Assembly (NCBI GenBank): GCA_014843695.1
Contig: CM026402.1
Coordinates: 17,669,449 to 17,733,448, forward strand
Source: Archivesica marissinica
Lineage: Eukaryota; Mollusca; Bivalvia; Venerida; Vesicomyidae
Direction of reading: 5' to 3'
Length of the DNA: 64,000 nt
The notes beneath the pieces are model-generated. The model was given only the letters and a program-made list of their open reading frames with translations. It was not told where the DNA came from and did not search any database. Positions 55,283 through 64,000 of the stretch are shown piece by piece. Positions within the stretch are counted from its first letter, which is position 1. Each line of letters starts with the position of its first letter. A program made the position numbers and the translations under genes.

Positions 55283-56798
55283 TGATATGCACCGCATATA
55301 GGGAGTTGCAGTTATATGTTATTGAGGTAAAGTGTGTACCTTTGGTATGTTTGTATAGACCGTGTCGTGCGATAACCCAAGACTTACGCGGTCGTGCGAT
55401 TTTGTGTGAAGCATGAGACGAGTCACCATACGTTAAATATGTATGCCGACCTGGTTATATTGCAGGCCAGCTTACACATGAAACACATAATGCTCGCCCG
55501 TTCAAATCCGATCTATTCTGTTGCATTTTGAAGCAATTGTCCTTGAGCTCGTGTCCGGTTTATGTCTCGTGTTTCCACGATGTCTGTTTATTTGACTATG
55601 CTTAAGCTGTACCGTCGAGGATTCGTAATCCGACGATGAATAGTGTGCCTATACGTGAAACGTAGCACAATGACTACATGTATGCCAAGTGGTATTGTTT
55701 AATTCGGTTGAGAACACATTGTAAATCGTAAAAGATGATTCCTCTTTGACACGTTTTGGAACCAGGGATCCCATCTTTAACATTGCATTCTGGTAGATTT
55801 ATTGATGAGTCATAGCTAAAGAATGCACATCGCAGCACCTTGAACTATGAAGAGAGCAATAACCTTTGAACCGGTAAATGCATTACCGTATTAAGTTTAA
55901 TAGTAGGCCATTTAATATTGCTTGTACGTCAGTTTTTGGTATCCGCCATTTTAGTTCCATCGCTAGTGTGGCGTCGCTTAGCGATCTTGGAACGTTCGAC
56001 CAGTTTTGGGTCGCTACCAATTTTGGGTCGCGACCATTTTGGGTCGGTCGACCAATTTTGGGTCGGGTCGACCATATTCTGGTAGTCCGACCAGCGTGGG
56101 GTATATAACCGACCAGGTTTGGGTCGGAGAGTCATTATGATTTTAGCTTTCGTTCGGGAGGGACATATATTATTTTAGATCAGACTCATAAGATTAAATA
56201 GAAAGGTTAGGATCGAGATTATCATTATTTTATTATTTCAACAAGAGAGAAACGGAACTTTAACGTTAGCGATTTTAGATTTCTTTGGGATCATACTCTG
56301 CTGTAATTTATTCAAGGTTATTATTAAAGTACATGTATTAGACTTATTGGGGATTTTATCAAAGTACTGTTGACTGTACACGTAGCGTCTAAACGGGACG
56401 GATAACTAGTACTGCGTCGTACTGACTGCGAGTGGTTGTAACATTATATAAGTACAGTACTTATTGTACGGTGTCACTGTTCTACGGCGTCGTTAGTGTC
56501 GTATCGTCTCTCGCGCGTATAACCGTCGGAGGTCTTCGGAGTACGGTCTTTTATCGTGTTATTGTATGTTTTCGAGAGAAAACTCATCTTTAACTTAACC
56601 ATCATAGTACATTCTCTTTATACCCCCGCACATATATACATCACGTGTATATAGTGAAATCAACGCATTGTAGTACCGTACTATCTGCAAGAAGAGCACT
56701 AGCTAGAGAAGTGCCCCAGTACCGAGTAGGGACCACGTGAACACTCTACGCACGCTACCACGAAAGTAGGGTGGGCCCTTACTCACTGGAGCGCAACA
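55283..56798 (+). mobile_element. Probable solo LTR, 1516 bp
   Basis: Begins TGATATGCACC and ends GGAGCGCAACA, i.e. 5'-TG...CA-3' with a weak terminal inverted similarity (TGxTxxGCxCC). It is flanked by ATAT (55279-55282, 56799-56802), a 4-bp duplication as made by Ty3/gypsy-type integrases. It contains a TATATAA box at 56102 preceded by a hairpin cluster, and no long reading frame. The orientation is inferred from the TATA box. It interrupts an otherwise continuous 34-bp satellite. A foldback or other element cannot be excluded without the internal region. Confidence 0.6.
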
Positions 56799-57460
56799 AT
56801 ATTACACTATTGTAAGTAATAAATCCGTTGTAATATTACACTATTGTAAGTAATAAATCCGTTGTAATATTACACTATTGTAAGTAATAAAACCGTTGTA
56901 ATATTACACTATTGTAAGTAATAAATCCGTTGAAATATTACACTGTTGTAGGTAATAAAACCGTTGGATTATTACACTATTGTAAGTAATAAATCCGTTG
57001 TAATATTACACTATTGTAAGTAATAAATCCGTTGTAATATTACACTATTGTAAGTAATAAAACCGTTGTAATATTACACTATTGTAAGTAATAAATCCGT
57101 TGAAATATTACACTGTTGTAGGTAATAAAACCGTTGGATTATTACACTATTGTAAGTAATAACACCATGGGAATATTACACTATTGTAGGTAATAAATCC
57201 GTTGGAATATTACACTATTGTAGGTAATAAAACCGTTGTAATATTACACTATTGTAAGTAATAATTCCGTTGTAATATTACACTGTTGTAGGTAATAAAA
57301 CCGTTATAATATTACACTGTTGTAGGTAATAAAACCGTTGGAATATTACACTATTGTAAGTAATAAAACCGTTATAATATTACACTATTGTAGGTAACAA
57401 AACCGTTGGAATATTACACTATTGTAAGTAATAAAACCGTTGGAATATTACACTACTGTA
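56799..57460. repeat. 34-bp minisatellite, right block
   Basis: About 20 more units of the same repeat. A block of about 187 bp (AATCCGTTGTAATATTACAC ... CCGTTGGATTATTACAC) occurs twice in succession. Confidence 0.97.
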
Positions 57461-57586
57461 TGTATGTATAGGTAAGACAATATATGATAGCTTACATGCA
57501 ATGTGACGTATTGCTTAATCCTTTGCCTCACAGAAGCACCTCTTGACGCCATTATTAATACAACATGCATTGACAATGTAGTAGCA

Positions 57587-57700
57587 GGTTTCTCCCACAC
57601 GAATGACCACATTTACTCTTTCATCCGCGCCAACGAGAGTGATTAATAAAAGTCGTTAAAACTTGCTTCACAATCATTGTAAAATAAATAAAATTTAAAT
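57587..57700 (+). mobile_element. SINE-C 3' fragment
   Basis: From GTTTCTCCCACACGAATGAC to the tail AAAATAAATAAAA; the head and half the body are missing. Confidence 0.85.
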
Positions 57701-57716
57701 TGTGCAATAATGTTCA

Positions 57717-57935
57717 GGTTTCTTTGTGTTGGGGGTTTAATGTCGCACACACAACAATGGCGACTCTCCCACTGATACTGGTGGAGGAAGACCCCAGGTG
57801 CCCCTGTGAGCAGTACTTAATGCGCGGGTGGGCATCGAGGTAGAACCACCGACCTTCTGCAAGCATGATGGGTAGCTTCCTCACATGGCGAGGGGCAAGT
57901 GATTTAAAATCCTTAACAACTCGGCCATGATGGAA
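57717..57935. repeat. Dispersed SINE-like repeat
   Basis: GGGGGTTTAATGTCGCACAC, GGTAGAACCACCGACCTTCT and GAGGGGCAAGTGATTTAAAA. Part recurs at 53716-53835. It resembles conserved central domains of invertebrate SINEs, but no tRNA head is seen. Confidence 0.55.
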
Positions 57936-59015
57936 GCTCCCCACAACCACTTTCAACAAATATGTTCCAGACTTAAACATGTATTGATAGTGTGTACACA
58001 ATATACTTCGCAAATATCATTTGGTTTCACCGGTTGTCGCCGAATCCCCCGAGGTACATTGGAACAAACACTACAACCAACGGGTACCCCACATCCTCGG
58101 AGAACAAACGGCCGACCACCAGGTCTGCTATCTACTAACACATACGGTTCCATGTTTATGTCGGTCGAAAGCTAAGCATAGGCTTATGTATGTACCATGC
58201 CGACAGTAAATAAAATGTTATCATCGTGTAATGATTCTGGAATTATACAGAAGCAAATGTATGAATAAAACATTGCCAAACAAATATCCGAAACACATAT
58301 TATCCAAATTTCATCCTCTTATTTTGACAGAACTCGTTGCTTTTATTGCCAACAACAACATTTACTTTTATTCAATGTCAGGCTACACTACAAGGTAACA
58401 ACATGACATCAAATGTAGCAACATATTATACAAGGGTGTGTACACATGGGTACAGTGATATTTCATAAAACGAAGTTGCATTTGTTAACTAACTTTGACA
58501 TTGGAAATGAAACAATGAGTAAAAATAAATACTTCGTTTATACGCTAAAGAATAATTATTACTCCAGATTTGGAACTTTTCCAACAAGCATAGAACAGAC
58601 TGGTCATGACATGAACAGTTTATAGTTGACCGTTAAGAGTATAACGCACGGGAAACCAGGTGTTTACCTGAGACATAATTATAGGAATGTCATTGACTAT
58701 TATATTAATTGACTAGATATAGTACGATAAATTTGTTGACAATATGTGGATCGTATGTCATTCAATAGGTCTAATATTAAAGTGAAATAATCAGTCTGTG
58801 GCGCTAATCAATGAGATACATGTTAATGTGTCATGTGCCTCATGGCCTCAATAGATATGTAGGCCTATCAACGTATGCGACTGGTGAAAGGATGTGCAAT
58901 TCAGCAATATATCACACACATCAAATTGACAAAGCATGAAAGTTCAAGGAAAAAAGGCGTATTGCCACAAAATCAACCCGACCGTGAACTGTCATTCATA
59001 GCCAACACCAATTAA
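57936..59015. other. Unassigned region
   Basis: No gene or repeat recognised over about 1.1 kb. Confidence 0.4.
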
Positions 59016-59017
59016 AG

Positions 59018-59262
59018 GCTGTCCGATCATCGCAGTAGTTAGCGAGCTCTTTTCCCACCAATGCAATCCGGGATCGATTCTCGGATCGGAAAGTATGTGA
59101 GATAGTATGGTGGTCGGACAGGTTGGTTTTCTCCGGTTCCGGTTTTCTCCCACACGAATGACCACATTTACGCTTTCATCCTCGCCAACGAGAGTGATTA
59201 ATATAAGTTGTTAAAACTTGCTTCGCAATCGTTGTAAAATAAATAAAGTTTAAATTTAAAAA
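59018..59262 (+). mobile_element. SINE-C copy
   Basis: Plus-strand copy with a degenerate head (CATCGCAGTAGTTAGCGAGC; CGGGATCGATTCTC) and the complete shared tail ending CAATCGTTGTAAAATAAATA. Confidence 0.88.
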
Positions 59263-59480
59263 TAATTAATTACACCCACTTGTAATTTTCCATTATTGTG
59301 TGCTGCATTGTCGTCTGCTGCCATAGCCATGCGATTGTAAACTTCGGTCATCGGCACCAATGTTGATCTACAGTCGAATCAATGGAGTGCTTGATAAATG
59401 GTATTATTTCATAGAGCGTCTGTACGGTGTGATCAATCGGAAGTCGAGAACCAATCTAAACATAATGTAGTTGACACCAA

Positions 59481-59711
59481 CGATCCCCCGTCTGACCCTA
59501 ATAAAATTAACAGTCTTTCAGATGGGACGTTAAACCGAGGTGTCGTGTCGGTGCTTTACATCGTGCACGCAAAAGAACCAGAGGAGATTCTGGAATGGGT
59601 CTCTGTCTGTATCATTCACTATCCTCCAAAATCTAAAATAACTAATTTCTTCAGGAGGCGTCGCTCATATGGGCAACCGGTAGCGACGATAAATAAACGT
59701 AAAAACACAAA
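59481..59711 (+). mobile_element. SINE-A copy 11, 5'-truncated
   Basis: Starts inside box B (CGATCCCCCGTCTGACCC) and runs to GCGACGATAAATAAACG. Confidence 0.88.
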
Positions 59712-60060
59712 CTGTGAGAATTGATTTTGTCAGCAAGTCAAGTCAAATATATTTTATTCTCTCATTTCAGGACATACATGAATAAATGAGGTATTACAAT
59801 CAATACAATACACGAGACTCATACTATTACTAACATAGTTATACATATATAATAATGATGAACCGTTGTATGACTATGGTTCTGTGTAGAATAGTATATA
59901 TCCACTGCAAATGTATTAGTTAGCTAGCTAAACATGCCGGATCGTCAACATGTTACGCTACGCTATGTGTGTACCATTCTTACATACATAATATAACTGT
60001 TCTATTTCTAAACAAACTAGAGTATAAGTAAAATGTACATTGCCATATTCTGCGTATTTA
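59712..60060. other. Unassigned A+T-rich spacer
   Basis: May include the 3' UTR of the minus-strand LINE-J; no clear end was seen. Confidence 0.35.
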
Positions 60061-61725
60061 CTGAGAAAAATGAAACTTTATTTTTATTTTTTTACCTATG
60101 CACATATATTATAAACTGGTTTTTCCTATATTCTAAGTATACATTTGATGAATTTACATAGTGTTATAAATTCACCTTTATTATTCTTATTCATTAGCTG
60201 TTTATACATATTTGGTCTTCTGTAATAGTAAGGTTTGATAAATGTTTTTTTTTCGTTTTCCAAATGATCACATTCAAATAAATAATGAAATTCGTCACCT
60301 ATTTCATTTACACAATGGTTACAAAATCTAAGATTACGTGGTACTCTATCCCAGTTTCCTGTTCTAGTTCGAAACTTAGTGAAGTATGTTACAAGGGAAG
60401 AAGGTGTTGATTTCAAATAATTTTCAAAACCAAACGGTTTTTTAATATTCGGTAGCATGTACTATTGCTGACATTTTCGGTAAGGGAGTACCATTCGGTT
60501 AAATATAAATATTGTAGTTTCTGCCGAACAGAGAGTTTCAACCACTTTGTATTAATAGTATTATGATTTTCTCCATAGGTTAATATGTCCACAATATATT
60601 AGTACGGATCGGATATTGTAACGCCACATACATTTGTTCTTTAGTGATTCACTATTAAGACCAGATGACATTTTCTTAATACTTTGATAAATATCACTTT
60701 TCAGCTTTGAAATGTAATCGCGCCCAGATGAAAATAGTTTTCTCCTGTATATCAACTGATAATGGCATGCATCCACTTTCTCCATATACCATATAATTTG
60801 GGGATGGCCTTTTCATTTTCATTATGTATTTCAAAACTTTCAACTGTACTCTCTCAATAACATCAAGATTGCCAAATCCCCATATTTCGGCTCCATACAG
60901 CACAATTCTAAGTAAACTATATATGGCCCTTGTGATGCTAGATGTGTTTTACATTTCCTAAACGTTCCATATCTGCTAATGTAAATACCGAGATATTTGT
61001 ATTTATCAGTGGTTCACTTTTAAACGTAAAATTATAAGCACGTTGTCTGCCTTTAGAAAATACAAGTACATTTGATTTTTTGAATTTACTTTAAGTTTCC
61101 AGTTATCACAGTACTGTTCGAACTCATTAAGTGCAGTTTGTAAATCAGTTTCAGTTTCTGGCATACTAACTGCCTCGTATGCATACAATAGTAAACATAA
61201 TTTTAAAGTTTTGTATACCATCTACATGCTCGTCGCTGGATATGTTTACCCCTTGAATGTTGTTACTACTTTCTAAAAAAGTGTGCAGGTCATCGAGGTA
61301 TACAGAAAACGTAAAGGCGAAAGGTTCTCTCCCTGTCTTATGACAATATTGCTTGTGAAGAAAGTTGACAGCTCTGAATTATTGAACACACACAATTTTA
61401 TATTACTGTACATATTTTTAATAAGTTTAAAACATTTTCCATTTATTCTTGTATTAAGTAATTTCCCCCCAAAGACCTCCCTCCAAACAGTATCGAAAGC
61501 TTGTTTTAGATCAATAAATGCACAAAATAATTTCTTTTTGTTATTATTCAAGTACTGAATCATGTATTGTAATATGATCATATTATCAGACGTTGAATAT
61601 CCTTTTCGAAAACCAGTCTTGGCAGTTATGAAGGATAGTGTTGGATTCGACAAATTCTGTTATTCTGTTGTTAATAATGCATGCGAATAATTTTCCGAGA
61701 CAGCTTAGAAGTGTAATGGGTCTTC
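60061..61725 (-). pseudogene. LINE-J, decayed reverse transcriptase and C terminus
   Basis: Minus-strand LINE truncated at its 5' end near 61725. Order of recognisable pieces: R-P-I-T-L-L-S-C-L-G-K-L-F, G-F-R-K-G-Y-S-T-S-D, F-C-A-F-I-D-L-K-Q-A-F-D-T-V-W, R-Q-G-E-N-L-S-P-L, the catalytic box changed from Y-A-D-D to Y-A-Y-E (about 61160), E-Q-Y-C-D-N-W-K-L-K-V-N, L-Y-G-A-E-I-W-G, and a zinc-type F-C-N-H-C...E-F-H-Y-L-F-E-C near 60330. At least four frameshifts or stops. A poly(A)-like stretch follows near 60080. Confidence 0.83.
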
Positions 61726-62097
61726 AGCGAAACAAACAAACACAAATCGTTAGTATTGTTGATTTTAAACATTGATTTGTTGGTTTTATTTTCTCTTTCT
61801 TGTATATATGATCATTTGTCTTGTACATTTTATCCATACGTGATACTATCTGATCCTGACTTCGGCATAGTCATGCTTTTCACGTATACTGTAATAATGC
61901 TAACAGCTTGACTCAGCTATAATACGAATATTGTATCGAATCTTTGATTAGAACCGAAACCACAGTATATATTTACAATACACAAATTTACATTTTGACA
62001 AATTTGTGCAATTTATTATTGGACGAGAAACAAATGTTATCAACCTATATATCACAATGATAATGTGCTGGATGTCATCTACATCTTGTTAAAGATA
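61726..62097. other. Unassigned spacer
   Basis: No gene or repeat recognised. Confidence 0.35.
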
Positions 62098-62620
62098 AGG
62101 TTGTATATACGTAATACAGTTCATTTTTCTTTTTGGTAAAATATAAGACGGTCTACAAACATCTGTTCTGTTCGTAACCTTTTTCTTTTCATCAACCAAT
62201 AATAGCTGGAGAGGCGTTATGGTTGTATATACGTAAATAGACGGAAGTGCATTGGAATGTAGATCTGATAACTTGGTAAAAATTTGCATTTTCACGACAG
62301 GAAGTGTATAGTTTTTGTGTTTTTTGGGAAATTATGTGACTTGAGAAGACTTCAGACTAGTTGATGTGTAGAAAGATGTGGTATAAGAATTCAAGCCATT
62401 GCAAACTGAAGGTTGGTATACTGTATTATTTGGCGGAGGAATACAGTGTGTAAACACAGTGACGTTATTCACAGGCGAGCACTGGCTATGTGAATCGTTA
62501 TATTTTTAATAGTCTTGCTGTGTTCCAGGTTGATTTGAATACCTCTTCATAAATGAACAGACTGTAAGTTTTTTCTTTTTACTATGTTTTAATAGCCAAT
62601 TTATTTGTTGTTTTACAACC
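62098..62620 (-). mobile_element. MITE-1 copy 4 plus an extra left end
   Basis: The main copy is 62221-62620 (GGTTGTATATACGTAAAT ... TTGTTTTACAACC). A second GGTTGTATATACGTAA at 62099 starts a short partial copy just outside, with CTTTTTGGTAAAAT shared by both. Confidence 0.75.
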
Positions 62621-63547
62621 ATAATAAATCTTGACTCATGCGATATCCAAACCAACATGTTGCGTATCTATATATGACATGGTTACATAACACATGTGGA
62701 CATTTACAACATATTGGGCAGGTAGCCACAAAACAAAATATGGGCCGGTGCCCAACGATAAACAGTATATTTAGGTAGGCGGTACCTTATGAATATTAAT
62801 TGTTTATAAATACAGGTGCGATTTAAACTTTAAATCCGGTATCTACCCCTAATCCCTAAACCTAACTATAATGCATGCCCATAACCCCTAAGCCCTAACG
62901 CTAACATAGGGACTCCCGGATATTGAGACCTTAAACTTTAACTCGGAGCATGCGTACACTACCATTGGATCCATATACAGCTAGATTGAATCATTTGACA
63001 GGTTTGCAGAATGTGGCTAAAATGAACATGTTTTCACATGGTCTTAGCATACTAACGCAATGCTAGATGTTCTACGTATGTATACCAGTGTACAGGTCCA
63101 TGTGCCGCACCGGTAGTAGGCAGTATGGTACTCCATGGAGGTCTGGACTTGAGACTGTGAACGCTGCACATGCATACACGTACGTATCGAAATACGCTAA
63201 ACACTCCCACCATTTGGCCTGGTACTTGAACGTGTACAAAGACATTTGCATGCTAGAAATCATCACCGCCATTATTGTATCTGGGACTAAATTTTCTCGT
63301 GACGTTATCTGTCAAGTGCTCCGGCAAAAACAATTTAAGAGGCAATTGGTTCCTGGCAAACGCGAATAATTGTGTCGCTCTTTCCGCGTAACAAATAAAA
63401 GCATGTCAAATTGTAAGTTGTATAGAATCTACATACAGCTGATATGCTAATACGAGCTCGTCGTTTACGGAAGTAGTAGAGAGGTTCATAATTACAGTGG
63501 AAATATATACGTTGTAATGAGCGACCTCGCTGGCTTTTCTATTATAC
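62621..63547. other. Unassigned; degenerate CCCTAA-like patch
   Basis: No gene recognised. 62846-62906 contains CCCCTAATCCCTAAACCTAA and ACCCCTAAGCCCTAACGC, resembling decayed CCCTAA telomere-type repeats. A 100-codon plus frame at 63067-63369 has no recognisable domain. Confidence 0.4.
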
Positions 63548-64000
63548 TAGAGGACATAGAAACGCACACCTACATTATATACTAGAGGACATAGAAACGC
63601 ACGCCTACATTATATACTAGAGGACATAGAAAACGCACACCTACATTATATACTAGAGGAAATAGAAAACGCACGCCTACATTATATACTAGAGGACATA
63701 GAAAACGCACACCTACATTATATACTAGAGGACATAGAAAACGCACGCCTACATTATATACTAGAGGACATAGAAAACGCACACCTACATTATATACTAG
63801 AGGACATAGAAAACGCACACCTACATTATATACTAGAGGACATAGAAAACGCACACCTACATTATATACTAGAGGACATAGAAAACTCACACCTACATTA
63901 TATACTAGAGGACATAGAAAACGCACGCCTACATTGTATACTAGAGGACATAGAAAACGCACGCCTACATTGTATGCTAGAGGACATAGAAAACGCACGC
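63548..64000. repeat. 36-bp minisatellite, runs off the right edge
   Basis: About 12.5 units of ACTAGAGGACATAGAAAACG plus CACACCTACATTATAT, with CACACC/CACGCC alternation. The minus-strand 12-residue repeat frame is a consequence of the period. Confidence 0.97.

Noticed and set aside
63067..63369. 100-codon gene
   Set aside because: No domain, no conserved neighbour and no repeat counterpart; kept only as a note in the spacer entry.
63582..63998. 12-residue repeat frame C-P-L-V-Y-N-V-G at the right edge
   Set aside because: 36-bp period artefact; no non-repetitive part.

Overview
This is a eukaryotic, A+T-rich, repeat-dominated stretch, most probably from a bivalve mollusc genome. The evidence is indirect: spliced genes inside a DNA transposon, many tRNA-headed SINEs with clean target-site duplications, several non-LTR retrotransposon (LINE) remnants, foldback and TIR MITEs, and minisatellite arrays that together fill roughly a fifth of the window. 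A palindromic MITE near 1.4 kb resembles foldback repeats I associate with veneroid-type bivalves, from memory only. I recognise no host protein-coding gene, rRNA or functional tRNA. Most open reading frames here are by-products of tandem repeats whose period is a multiple of three.

The most informative locus is 5826-10354, a nearly complete but decayed two-gene DNA transposon of the ISL2EU/IS4EU type. It has inverted termini with AT flanks. On the plus strand lies a spliced THAP-HTH-DDE transposase. Convergent to it, on the minus strand, lies a spliced gene for a SAP - SWIM zinc finger - YqaJ-like exonuclease protein. The SAP exon (10164-10264) is short and becomes evident only when the intron is removed. 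Both genes carry a few stops and frameshifts, so this copy is a fossil.

Layout: 1-5.8 kb holds a 26-bp minisatellite, MITEs, a LINE 3' end and SINEs. 10.4-13.4 kb holds SINEs and MITEs, including a SINE inserted in a MITE. 13.5-20 kb holds three satellite arrays (40, 61 and 44 bp), the 61-bp array split by a 5'-truncated LINE. 20-26 kb holds SINEs, a large TCG/TTGTCG/TTG microsatellite, a CCTG run and a 36-bp array with GACGTC cores. 26-31 kb holds LINE pieces in opposite orientation, a 54-bp array and paired TTAA-flanked MITEs. 31.2-35.8 kb is two adjoining arrays (38 bp and 30 bp), both with higher-order structure. 36-43.4 kb is MITE- and SINE-rich, with a hAT-like element carrying 8-bp duplications. 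43.7-45.9 kb is a LINE broken by a SINE and by a minisatellite born from its own reverse-transcriptase codons. 48-57.5 kb holds 21-bp, TGCG, 50-bp and 34-bp arrays, the last split by a probable solo LTR. 59-62.6 kb holds another decayed LINE and a MITE. A 36-bp array runs off the right edge.

The elements act together as a retrotransposition economy. SINE-D shares its 3' end, a hairpin with a GNRA loop plus a GATA-like tail, with LINE-G, which is the signature of LINE-driven SINE mobilisation. SINE-B and SINE-C have different tRNA heads but a common 3' tail, implying one shared LINE partner. Nested insertions with intact target-site duplications allow relative dating of several families. Family names such as SINE-A or MITE-1 are local labels for this window only.
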